A stretch of 64,000 bases of DNA from Whalleya microplaca. Taxonomy: Eukaryota > Ascomycota > Sordariomycetes > Xylariales > Xylariaceae. Below the pieces are notes generated by a model. It was not told where the DNA came from. It searched no databases and worked only from the letters and a program-made list of their open reading frames with translations. This document shows positions 1 to 12,267 of this stretch, piece after piece (the first letter of the stretch is position 1; every line of letters begins with the position of its first letter). The stretch spans positions 992,001-1,056,000 of the forward strand of contig MU385718.1 in the NCBI GenBank assembly GCA_022497155.1. Direction: 5' to 3'. The translations under genes and the position numbers were made by a program.

Positions 1-546
1 TTATTGAGAGTCGTGAGCTGCTTGCTATGTATGTCGACACTACCTTAACTAACAACTAAAGAACTACACGTACAACCGTAGAGGGGCTGATTCCACTGAA
101 AGTCTTATCGACTTATCGATAAGTCTACACATACCATATATAGGTATAAATAGGTATAATTATTATACAGTCGCTACATGTACTCTAGCTGCTGTAGCGG
201 GGTAATTTGCATATAACCAATGTAATCTACCTACGTCTCTTTCCATGGTTTACGCAGTAGGTCAGCACGTCCCTATTCGCGTTACCGCGTCGCGTCGCCC
301 TCCAATAATTTCGCGCCTGAACTAAACCTCATTAATGTACCATGCATAGGTAAGGTATCCGAAGCTGGCGCCAAACAACGGCTCCGAATAACCATTCTGA
401 ATAATAGCCTTGCCTTGGGCACAATCAAAAGTGCCTTTGGCAATAAGCAGCCCTGTATTCGGAATTTCCTCGCGATCTAGATACTCTGATGATAGTACGC
501 CCGGCGCAAACACACCTCTACAAACCCTCACGGCTGTGACGCGACG
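1..546. promoter_or_regulatory. Upstream region of SMC6
   Basis: No gene is recognised here. The stretch is AT-rich at its left end and turns GC-richer just before the SMC6 start. It holds a perfect 16-bp palindrome at 110-125 (GACTTATCGATAAGTC), preceded by a second partial TTATCG copy. A CpG-rich patch near 275-300 could be promoter DNA. The transcription start is not visible. Confidence 0.4.
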
Positions 547-3500
547 ATGCCTTCGGCTAACAACTCCAAGCGCTCTCGTCGCGCCGCATTCGCTGACGAT
601 GGGGGTGACGAGGATGGCGCTACGATAGCGGAAGCCAGCTCGAGTCTTAGGAATGAATCGGTCAGTAACTCCTGTTCGCTATTTGCTATCTAGTACTATT
701 GGGCTGTAAGTTGTGAGCTGACCTTGCCGAATAGCAGCGGAAGAAGCCTCGTACCTCGGATGCCGGTCCCAGCAAGAAGTCGGCTCGGCCAGCCCGAGAA
801 CAGAACACTGTCAGCTCCGATGAGGATGAAGTCATGCAGGAGCCTGACGCTCCGCCCAGCCCACCGGCTGCTACGCAATACGAGATCATGCGTGATGCTG
901 GATTCAAGTTCCTGGAGCATACAGACCTAGACGACCAACGGGCAACACAACGCTTTCAGACTCGCCCAGAAATGGTCGGTGAGAACCATGCAGCCCTCAA
1001 CGCCATTCTCGAGAGTATTACCTGCTACAACTTCATGTGCCACACGAGGCTGCACTGCGAGCTTGGTCCCTTGCTCAATTTCATTGTTGGAGAAAATGGA
1101 AGTGGCAAGAGTGCCATCCTGACAGCCATTACCTTGTGCTTGGGTGGGAAAGCCAGCGCAACCAACCGTGGTGGCAGCCTGCGCAGCTTCGTTAAGGAAG
1201 GCCAGGAGCATGCCAGTCTAGTCGTCAAACTTAAGAATCAGGGCCCCGATGCTTATAAGCCAGAACACTTTGGAGAGTCGATCGTCGTCGAGCGCCACTT
1301 CACTAAGTCGGGCTCGAGCGGTTTCAAGTTGAAGTCTGTCACTGGCAGGATCATCTCCACTAAGAAAAGTGATGTTGATGATGTCGTCGAGTACTACTGT
1401 CTCCAGGTCGACAATCCCCTCAATGTCCTCTCCCAGGATAATGCGCGTCAGTTCTTAAATGCGGCGTCACCCGCCGCGAAATACAAGTATTTCGTCCAGG
1501 GTACTCAGCTCGAACAGCTCGACCATGATTACCAGCTCCTTCAGGAAACCCTCGAGGCTAACGAGACGAAGTTACTTGCCTTCCAGGAGAACATCCATGT
1601 CCTCGGGGAAAAGTGCGAAAAGGCTGTGAAGCTCAGAGATGCTGTCACCAAGAGTGCGGAGATGCGTAATCAATCCAAAGTCTACTCAAACCAGCTGGCC
1701 TGGGCCCAGGTCATGGAGCAGGAGAATATCCTACAACAGAAGGATGATGCTATAGGCGCAGCGCAGGAGGAGATTACGCAGTGGGAGCAGACAATTGAGG
1801 AGAAGACACAGATTCTTAGTAGCATTGACGACAGGATCGAGCAAGCGAAGCAAAACTTGGAGTCGTTTACCCAGGAGGAAATACAGGCAAAGGAGCAAGA
1901 GGGGGAAGCGAAGTCAAAGTTCGATGAGGGTAAAAAGGCAATCGAGGAGACCCATACACAAGAAAGAGATCTCCACCAGCAGCTCACCAATGCCTCGGAC
2001 AAGGTCGAGGAATACAGGAACCTGATTCAGGAAGAAGAGCAGCGGCTGGAGCAGATGAATGGTGGAGCTCTTGCAGAAACGCAGAAAAAGCTCGATGAGG
2101 CTAAACAGGCAGTGAAAGATATCGAGGAAGCCAGAAAAGCCCACGACGCCCGTCTCCCTACGCTTACTCGGGATTGTGCTGAAGCCGATAGGCAGGTACA
2201 AGAACTAAACGAGAAACTCGACCGCCAGAAGAAAGAGGTAACGGCAACGGAGACTCGGATACGTAACTTGTCTCAGGACCGTATCGATCCGCTCGCGGGA
2301 TACGAACCCCAGATTCCCCAGCTCTTGAAGTTGGTTGAGAATGACAATGGCTTCAGAGAGAAACCTATTGGCCCCATTGGCTCGCACATCCGACTAGCCA
2401 AAGTCCATTGGTTGCCGGTCATTGAAACGACAATTGGCCGAAATCTTAGCGCCTTCATCGTGACATCCAAGGCTGACCAACAACGCCTTTCTGGCCATAT
2501 GGATAGACTGCGACTCCGAAATTGCCCTATTCTCATTGGCTCTCATGGCTCAATCAATAGATTGAATGAGCCAGATGAGAAGTTTGACACTATATTGAGA
2601 GTGCTGAAATTCGATAACCAGCTAGTGAGAGATCAGTTGGTCATTACCGCTTCTATTGAACAAACGCTTCTCATTGAGAAGAGAGAAGATGCAGAAGTTG
2701 TCATGTTTGACGGCTCGCCGCCGCAGAATGTCGCTGCATGTTTGAGTCATCACGATAAAAAAAGGGGTCATGGTCTTCGAATGACCCGACGAGGCAATAC
2801 TAATTTCACCACCACGCCAGTTACCCCCAGCCATGACCAGAGATTTCCACGTATACAGTCAGACAAGGCGGATGAAATTAAGTTTCACCAAGATGCCTTG
2901 GAACAGCTCCGAACGGAGTTAAGGGGATTAGATGCATCGAGGCGGGTGCTCCAACAAGCGGCACACCGCTGTGCTCAGGCAGTTACGCAGCACCAACGCC
3001 AAGTTCAGGCTTTCGCCAAAGATAGTCGAAATGCTGATGTTCGAGCTAGAACAGTCCAGGAGGCACTAGATGCCTTCGACGGCATCGATGTAAGACTACA
3101 GGGCCTAAAGACCGAGCTCGAAGAGGCTGCAAGGCAGAAAGATGTCTACGGTAACCAATATGGTGAAATGGCAGTACAAAAACAAAATATGAACAAAGAG
3201 GTGGAGAGTCTGAAGAAGACACTCAGCCAGGCCAAATTGGCGTCACAAGAATGCGGAACCAAAGTGGCTAAAGCCGAGGACAAGGTCAAGAGGTATCAGG
3301 AGACCCGACGGGTAGCTGTCGTCGAGAAGAACCAAGCTCACGAACAGCTTGACCTGACGAAGGCTAAGAAATCTCGCGCAGAAGAGTCCAGAGAAAGACA
3401 AGCTGCGGTCGTTGCCGATTACACGCAACAGGCAGGCGCCGTCGCTCCTGAGCGAGCTTACATCCCCGAAGGCCAAACTGTCCAAAGCATCGAGCGTAAA

Positions 3501-4262
3501 TTCGAGTCCATCAGGGAGCAGCTGCGGAAGATCCGAAGCCAGTTGGGCGCATCGGAGGAAGAGATCAACAACAGGGCCGCACAGGCAAGTCAGGAGTACC
3601 GGGACGCGAAACGACACTACAAGAGTCTCGTCTCGCTTGCGGATGAGCTGAAAAACGCTCTGATGGACCGATTGGAGAAGTGGAGAACCTTCCTGCGACT
3701 CATCTCTGCGCATGCCCGAACCAACTTTGGCTATCTCCTTAGCGAGCGGGGCTTCAGGGGCAAGCTTCTGCTCGATCACAAGGCCAAGAAGCTCCAGATC
3801 CAAGTCGAGCCGGACGAGACCAAGAAGACGGGCGCCGGACGGAACACCAAGACGCTGTCCGGTGGCGAAAAGTCGTTCTCGTCTATATGTCTGCTCCTTG
3901 CTATTTGGGACGCAATGGGATCTCCCCTGCGATGTCTCGACGAATTCGACGTCTTCATGGATAATGTGAATCGTGCTATCAGCACGAACATGCTGGTAAG
4001 TTCAATGGGTCCAAAGGGCCGGCGTTCCGTGACTAACGGACTGTGTAGATTACTACGGCTCGTCGCTCCGTCGGCAAGCAATTCATTCTCATTACTCCCA
4101 ATGCCATCGAGGGAAGTAGAGCAAACCTCGATAAGGACGTCAAAATCATCAGGTAGGTTTTCTCATCGGCACTAGCGTCAAAGCCCCATCTTCTACCAGA
4201 TCCAAAGCTAACAGTCGAACAGGCTCACAGACCCTCGACAACAGCTGCTGGCGGATCACTGA
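547..4262 (+). CDS. SMC6: Smc6, Smc5/6 complex ATPase subunit
   Basis: SMC-family ATPase of the nuclear Smc5/6 complex, which acts in recombinational DNA repair and chromosome segregation. Proposed exons: 547-660, 735-3995, 4049-4152 and 4223-4262, giving 1172 aa, normal for the family. The N-terminus is basic and disordered. A Walker A motif (GENGSGKS) lies at about residue 157. Long coiled coils flank a hinge at about 555-690. The ABC signature LSGGEKS is near 1079 and Walker B (CLDEFDVFMD) near 1103. The last two exons are needed for the C-terminus: they restore ITTARRS and an ending in RLTDPRQ, as in other Smc6 proteins. The start at 547 was chosen because exon 1 joins in phase through a GTCAGT donor. 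Reading on without splicing breaks the C-terminal ATPase lobe. The gene converges on COQ9. Confidence 0.95.
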
Positions 4263-4689
4263 TCTACTTGTAATGATCAGCAGTGCAATTGTATGTATGT
4301 ATATGTAAAGACCGGTTCTGTTCTCGGATGTGGGACTAGGAGTTATGGTGTGCTTCTATGAGGTCAAAAAGGTCTGAGGCCATGGCATAGAGGCGGATTA
4401 TACAGGCGGGTTGTCTGATGGCAGGAGTACGAGATTGTGCGGCTTCATGGCTGTATGGAAAGGCATCTATAGGTACAATGGCTGCAAAGCCTGGTGGCCG
4501 GGCATTCTGACATGGACTTCTTGTTCGCCCCTAGGTAGTTTTCCATGCATGATTGCCAGCTTGAGCAACACGCTATAGCTGTACATAGAATTTACAGTAT
4601 TGTCTTTCACGACTTGCATACCTACTTGATACTTATAGCTATCTCTATAGAGGTGATGGTCATGTAGGTCATTTTTTCTACAGCGGCAT
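4263..4689. other. Convergent intergenic spacer, SMC6 / COQ9
   Basis: About 430 bp shared by the 3' ends of SMC6 and COQ9. It holds short TGTATG-rich runs near 4290 that may belong to 3' UTRs. No coding or RNA gene is seen. Confidence 0.5.
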
Positions 4690-5773
4690 CTATATCCTGA
4701 CGCCCTTACTTCGGAGCACGTTCACGCCCGCCGAAGCCGTGAACCCGACCCACTGAGCCACGCTGCCCAGCGCGCCGCCGAGCTTGCTCGACTCCTCGAG
4801 CCGCCGCTGCAGGAACGCCCGTGTCTCCCCGAACCCGGGCGACCGGTCGTTCGTCATGAACAGCTCCGAAGACGCGTAGATCATCGATACGCCCCCGCGC
4901 TTCGTGTACCATGACGGGTCGACCGACTTGTCCCCCGCCAGGTAGTGGATCTCGTCGGCTAGCAGAGCGAGCTCGCGGAGCGAGGCCGGGATGTAGGATG
5001 GTTGTGCCATTATGGCGAGGGCCTAGATTTGAGCGGGTGAGGTCAGTCAAGAAGTCTACTGGGCGCAATGGCTAAGGGCGGTGTTGCAAGATTGGGGTGC
5101 GCGGACGATATGCATATTGAGAGAAACATAAGTAACATGAGGCATCCTAACTGCCGATCATTCGAGACGTTCGCCCTCCCTCGACGGGGCGGAGCGGATT
5201 GGAGGCAAGGTCACGGACGGGGGAGACGGGGAAAAGCAAGCAAGCGCAAGCTCGATCGTAAACAACCAAATAACGTACCTCTTGCCAACGATGATTGACC
5301 TCCCGATTCCCCAGCAATCTCTCCCACGCAAGCCGCTCAACCTTGTCGCGCACCGACAGCTGCTGCAGCAGCTGCTGGCCCTCGGCAGGGGCGGCGGCAT
5401 TGGTATTAAACAGCGACTCGCTCCGCGGCGCCAGCGCCTCCCGCTGCGTGACCAGATGGTACCGGATGAGGCCGAAGGGGCCCTCGGGGACCAGGTTGGT
5501 GCTGATGTCGAGGTATCCGGCGTCGCGGGCGCCGAGCGAGAGCGCGTGCGCCGTGAAGCCGTGCTCGGGCACGTGGGCGTAGGCCGCGGACAGGAGGGCC
5601 TGCTCGGCGGCGTTGAAGACGCCCGCGGGCGGCGGGTGGTCGTAGGAATGGTAGGGCCGCCGGGGTAGCAGGGGCCCGTGGCGGAGGCTGGAGGCTTGGT
5701 GGTGCTGGTGGGTTGTCGCTGCGCGCCGGAGGCCTGCGGCGAGTCGAGCTGTCGTGGCTCTGGATGGCGCCAT
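4690..5773 (-). CDS. COQ9: COQ9 family ubiquinone biosynthesis protein, mitochondrial
   Basis: Lipid-binding accessory protein of the coenzyme Q synthome in the mitochondrial matrix; it is needed for the Coq7 hydroxylation step. Proposed exons on the minus strand are 5773-5279 and 5022-4690, joined at a phase-0 intron of 256 nt, giving 275 aa. The first ~40 residues are rich in Arg, Ala and Ser with few acidic residues, as in a matrix presequence. The COQ9 domain follows: HVPEHGFT, a GARDAGYLD motif, YHLVTQR, then HRWQE joined across the intron to ALAIMAQPSYIP, and TSW/PSWYTKR with SSELFMTNDRSPG. ATG at 5773 starts the targeting sequence; an in-frame extension upstream looks like leader sequence. 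The intron is long for this genome, but the join reproduces the conserved family sequence exactly. Confidence 0.93.
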
Positions 5774-8700
5774 TGTGGATTGTGTGATGTGGTGGTAGCT
5801 GGTAGCTGGGTTGTGATGCTTTCGACCGGTATAGAGGTTTATCTGTGTGAGCTCTACATGCCAGGAGCTCCGGTTAGGATAGGCGCATTTCAGCTCGCAC
5901 GTTGCTCTCGGCTTGGATGTGTTGATCACCTCAGCTCAGCTAGGTATCTACTTTGAAGGCCCGTGTTGAATTGATGGATCGACCTGCAGCATCTCGGCAT
6001 ATTTTTCGTTCCGGCTAGCCCCGGTCCAATCCATGGATCCATGTCCATCTTCGGAAAAATTGAAACCCCACAGGCCGCAGGGAACCTGGACGGTCAGGGC
6101 CGGGATGGTGAGGTCCAGAGCAGGACCTCCCATGCAACGCACATCACTACCTTGTATATAGTTACAGTACTAGGTTGTAGACGATTAATGCATTCAAGCA
6201 TGCCACATATGAATTATTGACAGGTCAATTCTATACTAATAGCTGAATGGTCAAATCGCAAGAACTGTTCAAGGTTCAATGGCTTGAATGGGATCTTTTC
6301 AAATTGTACAATTTTTAGGCAACTTACTATACAGGAGAAACTCCACTAGATTGGAGACTGGCTGACTGGGTGAACCCAAGGGAGGTTACCTCAAACCATG
6401 ATTAGGAGGGAGCCCATGGAGACCGGTGAAGATGCTGAGTTCCTATTGTTAGTTACTTAATTCTGGACCTGCCGAGTTCCTTTCGTACCTATATTCTTTT
6501 TATTTCAAGCGGTCTGAGAAACGGTACTAGTCTTGAAGAAAACCTACGACCCATTACCGAGTTATCTCATGTTTACTCTCTTTTTCCTTTCCCCCCCCCC
6601 CTTCTCTACAAATTATGGAGTAGAGGTTCTCTTCATCCCACGCATTTAACGTCCTTCCCTGCTGAGTTATCATGCTAACAGCCCTACCTCTTATACCGGA
6701 TAGCCAGCAGAAGGTCGGACGGTGTTCCTATTGGACTCGAAGTGTGGAGGGTTGGGGGTTGTGATGGGTGTGTTGCCAGTGGGTCGGTAGGTAGGAACAG
6801 GGGCAGAGTGACCGAGTGGCTGAGTCGTCTCTGCAATGCGATTGGGAGGCTGCTTGACATTTGTCAGATCACCAAGTGAGTGGCTTTCTACGTTCGCGGC
6901 TAGTAGACTAGGGTCTGCCAAAAAGACCTCAGTATGTACTTTTGTTCCTGACTGAGCTGCTGAGCTGCTGAGATGGCCGTTTAGGATACCTCTAAACAAA
7001 CCCTTTATTCATGCTGTGCAACGGAAGCCTATCTTCCCCGCCGAGCTTTCCGTACTAATGGATGTTCTCGTTGTCATATCCACCCTTAGCACTACTCCTG
7101 CTTGTGGGACAAGGATTTAGGTTGCGTCTAGATAAGTGAGTGAAGTACTTTGCGCACACAGTTACCTCGCGGCGGAGCATCGTAGAGTTGGAGTTATCAG
7201 GGGGTCGTTTGGACTTCTACAGTAAGGCCCTTCAGATTTCTCGGTATAGCACCGAATAGCTAGAGCAGTGGAGGTTTATTGATACAAGATGGATGTGAGC
7301 TCTTATTTAAAGGAAGCGAGATGGTATGGTGCTTTGTTCGACGAGGACTGTTCGAACGACGAAGCGGCCAGGACGGCACATTTATTAGCTGCCAGCTCCA
7401 TGCTGACACCGCGGTTCTTATCAACTGGGATACAAAGCAAGCCCGATCGATAGGCCGTACTCCATCGAGTACCTAGGAGAGGTGTGATAGGTAACAGGGG
7501 GGGCCTCCCCACGACAAACCTTGGATATAATGGAACGAGACCACCTCGACCACAGTTTTCCACCGCGTGAAGGACAAGGTCCGGTAACACTACAGCTGTT
7601 GTGCCACCGCAGCATCGCGGCTGAGAACGAATATTGGCTCTTGGTCCTAGAGAAAGCGGAACTTGATGAGTAGGTAGTTACCAATCATGCGTAGAGTTTT
7701 CGGGGGGTGAAAATAGGGACGCTTCGAATACTAAGCCTAGAAGTAAGTCACAGTTTCGGTAGCGATTATGCCACAGCCTTTCCTGTACTAAATTCAGCGA
7801 ATAATCGAGACGATGGTCCTGTCATTCCACGCAAGTGTCAATCCTGATGGTGGACGAACAGGGGTACCTCCGCCAGGAATGCAGCTCGCTTGAGGCGGTA
7901 TTGCATACGTCTTCCCATAGCGGTGAGTTTTTAGTAAGGGCTATCTAGCAAGGTGTTTTGTTTCCTATCGAATTCCTACTTCGTACAATAGCGCAATAGT
8001 GCAGCAGTTCAGTAGTCTCAAAAAGCCTACTGGGCATTCTAGCCCAATAGCAGAAGGGTTGTATATATGCCTATACACCCGATATAGGCCATTAAGTAAA
8101 AAAATACGCAGCCTACTCAAGAGGCGGAAACAGCCGCCCTGGTATTCATAGGAATTACCGTGAGCCCTGCAGACAATCTGGCGTAACTGGCATTCCTTGC
8201 CTGCTATGTACTTGGATGGTGTGCTACTTTTGTAGCTCCTTGTGGTACGGTGTAAAATGGGCGGGAATCTAGGTAGCAGCCTAGGTTCTGAATCAGAATT
8301 ATTGCCGCAAGAGTCTGGCCTGGCCTAGTCTTGCAGGGTCAAAGGCTTGTCGTTACGCCCATGCCCATTGTAAAGTTCCCATTGTTGTTGAGTTCAACTT
8401 CTCCTCAAGATGGGTAGGTTGGGCAGGGATTGGCTAGATACGGCAATAGCCTGCGTCAGCATATGCCAAGCTCTCACCATTCTTCCCATCATTGTATGTA
8501 GGCGGAAGCTGCTGTTTTGCGCGGAGTATCTTTGAAGTAAAGGTTAGCAACAGAGTTTGAAGCCTGTAGGCAGGAGGTAATATAGGTAATAAGTATATTT
8601 GGAGCCGAGGGCCACAATGGCTTGGTTCTTCTGCAGGTGGCCATTTAGGGACCAACCTTGCCGACCCAGCAGCGTATGGAAACTGATAGATCAGATACCC

Positions 8701-8877
8701 GAAGCCAGACTAGCCCGGAAAGGTCTAATAGACCAATTCGCTGGCGGTAATCATATCTAAGAATAAGCCATACGGCAGCAAGCTATTGCCGCGCTCGTTT
8801 GCGTGCCTGGGAGTCAGGAACCTGATTGCCCGTAAGGCCTGTCTCGATGCGACTGTGACGGCGATCCTAGAACTTCT

Positions 8878-8895
8878 GGGGGGGGGGGGGGGGGG
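8878..8895 (+). repeat. Homopolymer of 18 G
   Basis: An uninterrupted run of 18 guanines followed by AGG. It could form a G-quadruplex. Its true length is uncertain in short-read assemblies. Confidence 0.9.
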
Positions 8896-9188
8896 AGGAA
8901 CTGGCTTGAAACACGGTCGATGTGAGCGGGCCGATCTCCAATGCGGTGGCCACGGTACCAGCCACCGTTCTAAGGCCTGCCTGCATCAACTAATTCATGT
9001 CTTGCACCGATTCGGAAGACGTGATCTCGCGCTTATACGTGTACGTTGTGGTTCGTCGTGAAGGAGTCCAGATGGAGCCCGGACCATCGCGTGGGTCCCT
9101 GGTCTGACTGGCCCCCATCAAGATGAAGATGGCCTTTACCATGTTACTCCCCAGGAGATCGTACCGTATTTCATAGGGCACCTCATAG

Positions 9189-9206
9189 TATGTATGTATG
9201 TATGTA
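9189..9206 (+). repeat. TATG microsatellite
   Basis: Four and a half copies of a tetranucleotide (TATG)n, followed by a variant unit ACGTA. Confidence 0.85.
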
Positions 9207-11400
9207 CGTAGTAGACATTGTTAGGTACAATACAGGGTCTGAGGAACAGGTTACATTGAGTTTCCATGATCTCCACTCTCTACAATGTATGCAGTTTGAG
9301 ACGAGACCTACGCCGTAATTGAGAAGAACAACGTTAGGTGAACCATGATAGCTAGGCTAAAGTAGTTAGTTATCATGTAAAATACTTATGCATATAACTT
9401 ACCTGTTGTGTTTCGTTTTGTTATGTTGTGATGTGTCTTTATAAGTATGTTCGCCGGCTACATGTAGATTGCGTAGGCTTAGGGAACTGTCTCGTGTTGA
9501 TGTTTCTTCACACAAACCCGTTGGGCAAATCAAGTGGTAAAGTGTGGAAGACTACATTGCACTACATATCAATAGATGGCCCCAGGGATACACGGTGACC
9601 AGAGGGACCCCCATTTCTTCCAGGATTCACTGCGGGAACGTCCTCAATCGGTTTGTGAGTCCCACTGCTATCGCGTTCTCTGCCCCTATACGTAGATTAT
9701 TCCGTAATCCTTGGGGTATCACGATAATAAAATGCAGAGAATTTGTTGCCTTGCACACGTCCCAAAAGAGGCAGCTTCAAGTTAGGCTTGAAATTGGAAA
9801 GAAAAAAATTATAGATTGCCAAGTATCATATGGATTGGCTCGCTTTACGCATCCCTTTAGTCGTTACCCTGTACATACTTATTGAGTATATGTAGTCTAA
9901 CTAGCCGCCGGGACCTGTCAGCACACGGACGGCTTCGGCATACCTGCCAGCCGCAGAGCCTTATGATCGACCGTCGCCCTTGTTCCATCTTACCTATGTA
10001 CAACACTTTTACCTATTTCCTCGACTTGCCGACCTACCATAGTAGAACCCAAAATACCTATAATAGACAAGTCCCCTGGCAGCCTGGCAGCGTTGATCAA
10101 CTGCGGCTGTCCAGATAGAATCTATCAACCTGGAATGTTCTCCCCCTAAAATGGAAAGGAGTTCATCGTGAAACCATGCTGAATCCCATGAAGAGAACCA
10201 TTGGGGGCCATCTCGTGTTCCGTCTTTTTTTGTTTTGACAGCTCCAGAGGACTACATTCCAGGACCATGTCATCGACTGTGATGCAACCCCGAGTTGCCC
10301 TTGCATATCCCAAAGCGTCAAAAAGACGGGGTGAAATACGACTCCTACGTACGCCTATTTTACCACTGTGTGCGTACGCAGTTTCTACCGATCCCCTTAT
10401 TAGGCCTACATGTATATCTCCGCCAGCCAGTACGAAGGAAGCAAATTCGATTGCATGCGTGGGCACTCATGTATAAGTACTATGTATAGCCAAACTGTCG
10501 GGAGCTAGCTAAAACAGGATAGGCTAGACAATGCCTTGTTAACCACCTACACGTATATACGCATATGTAAGAGGTACCTAGAATCGTGGTTTATAACCCA
10601 ATCATCAACACCTGTACTACAGAGCAGCTTTGCTAATGAATGGACGAAGGAAAGAAAGATAGAGAATAGAAAACTGTGAAGATTGATATGAACCTTGGAC
10701 AAATACTACGCAATAATAGATTGCGTTAAAAGCCGAATGGACACATGTACATACATGGATGCATAGGTACTGCAGTGGTTGTCAACTCGGGGGCCTGGGC
10801 TGCATACGCAGTAGGGCAATCACTGGGACCTCGCAGGCCTGGCAGGCCAGTTGTATGGATTCGTGTACGCAGTACTTGTACATACAAATTGTAGCGAACG
10901 TTAGGTACTGGCCGTCTGAACTATGGGCAAGGAAGCAAGCGAAAGCAGGGATCGCTTGATGGTGCCCAGGTGTGTTTCTCCCAACATGAATTTTTTGCGA
11001 ACACCTCCCACCTCCCACCTACATATATTTATGTACATACCTACCTCTACCTGCAGTACCGGTACACACGTACCGTACTGTATACCCGAACTTAAGGAAA
11101 AACCCCAGCTCATAATCAATTATTATTTTTCCTTTCGCCGAACACGAAGAGGGAGCAAGGCTTACCTAATATAACAAATCCCCCAACGATCGATCATCCA
11201 GGGACCCAAGGTCAGCTCCGACGCGGTAATCACCTCCTCTCACCTGCGGCCGGTTTTCCAATCGCGTCACCTCAACCCAAATTTCCATCCGCTCACGCCC
11301 ACCTCCCACCGGCCGCCTTTTTGCAATCGCGCGCCCATCAATCTGAGATCCCCAGAACTGTACGGTTCTATTCTCGTCGACAAATCTGGTACATCCTGCA

Positions 11401-12267
11401 CCATATCTCAGGTATGTACGTATGAGCGACTGGTCGCATATGCATCCTCCACTCCAACCCAGGCTTTTTTCTTTTCTTTTCTTGCCTGCCTCTCTGCGCG
11501 CGTGCGTGAGCGCGAGCGCGAGCCTGCGCAGCTACTACTGCACACGACTGGAGCTCAGCAAACCGGCGTTGCCTTGCCTTGCAGGAAGAGAGAGACATGC
11601 CCGCGTGCCAGGTCTATCCAGCCTCATCCATCATCTACCATCTGCATGCGTGTGTGTGTGTGTGTGTGTATGCGTGTGTGTCTGCTTGCCTGCTTGCCTG
11701 CTTGACTGCCTGTCTGTCTGTCTGTCTGCCTGCCTGTCGGCTCGCGTCTTTTGCCCGTACAGCTCAGCTGCGCGTCTCCTCGTTCTCCAAGTGCCGTTGT
11801 CGCGTTATATTGGCCACGCTGGTTGTGGTAGTTGTTGTTGCTGGCAGCAGCAGCTGCTGCTACCGCCGCCGCCGCCGCCGCTTGTCGTTATTGTGGTTTC
11901 TGCATCAGATCAACGTAAGCGGTTCTGCCAGTGCAGGCTGTCAGGTCGCGGATGCAGCAGGAGGCGCTGAAACGGGCACCTATCACATATACACGCACAC
12001 AAACACATCTTGTACCTCAAGCCTTAGTACCCCCTTTCCTCCCTCTCACACTTACCGATGTCCCATACGTTGTGTGTCCAGACCCCATAGAATTGGCGCA
12101 CTCCTCCTTGTCACTTCGAGAAAGCTTACCCCCTCCAATACAGACCATACAGATATACATCCTGACCTACCGGCGCGTTATCAGCACTGTCGGCGAAAAA
12201 AAAAATTTGCTTCTCTCAGACAAGGCGGCTAAGCTTGACAAAAGTCGTTCTGAACATATTCTCCGCC
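11401..12267 (+). promoter_or_regulatory. Pyrimidine-rich leader/promoter of the Gbp2-like gene
   Basis: About 870 bp with stacked low-complexity tracts: CTTTT repeats (11466-11482), alternating GC near 11498-11522, (TG)n at about 11646-11668, then TGCC/TGTC repeats to about 11738, and GCC repeats near 11862-11880. Open frames across this stretch are products of the repeats. CT-rich DNA just before a start codon is typical of highly expressed filamentous fungal genes, so this is most likely promoter plus 5' UTR. Confidence 0.5.

Larger units (their letters stand above)
5774..11400. other. Gene-poor region of about 5.6 kb
   Basis: No gene can be supported on either strand. The longest open frames (about 70-115 codons) lack recognisable motifs, and many overlap each other. 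Composition is mixed, near that of intergenic DNA elsewhere in the window, with local homopolymers: a run of C near 6590-6601, 18 G at 8878-8895, and a TATG tandem repeat at 9189-9206. No tRNA or 5S rRNA consensus was found. The stretch 6300-8300 is relatively GC-rich and may be a decayed repeat or a non-coding transcript, but nothing identifies it. Confidence 0.4.

Noticed and set aside
6300..8300. Possible rRNA-derived sequence in the gene-poor region
   Set aside because: Short words resembling rRNA could not be extended to any conserved LSU, SSU or 5S segment.
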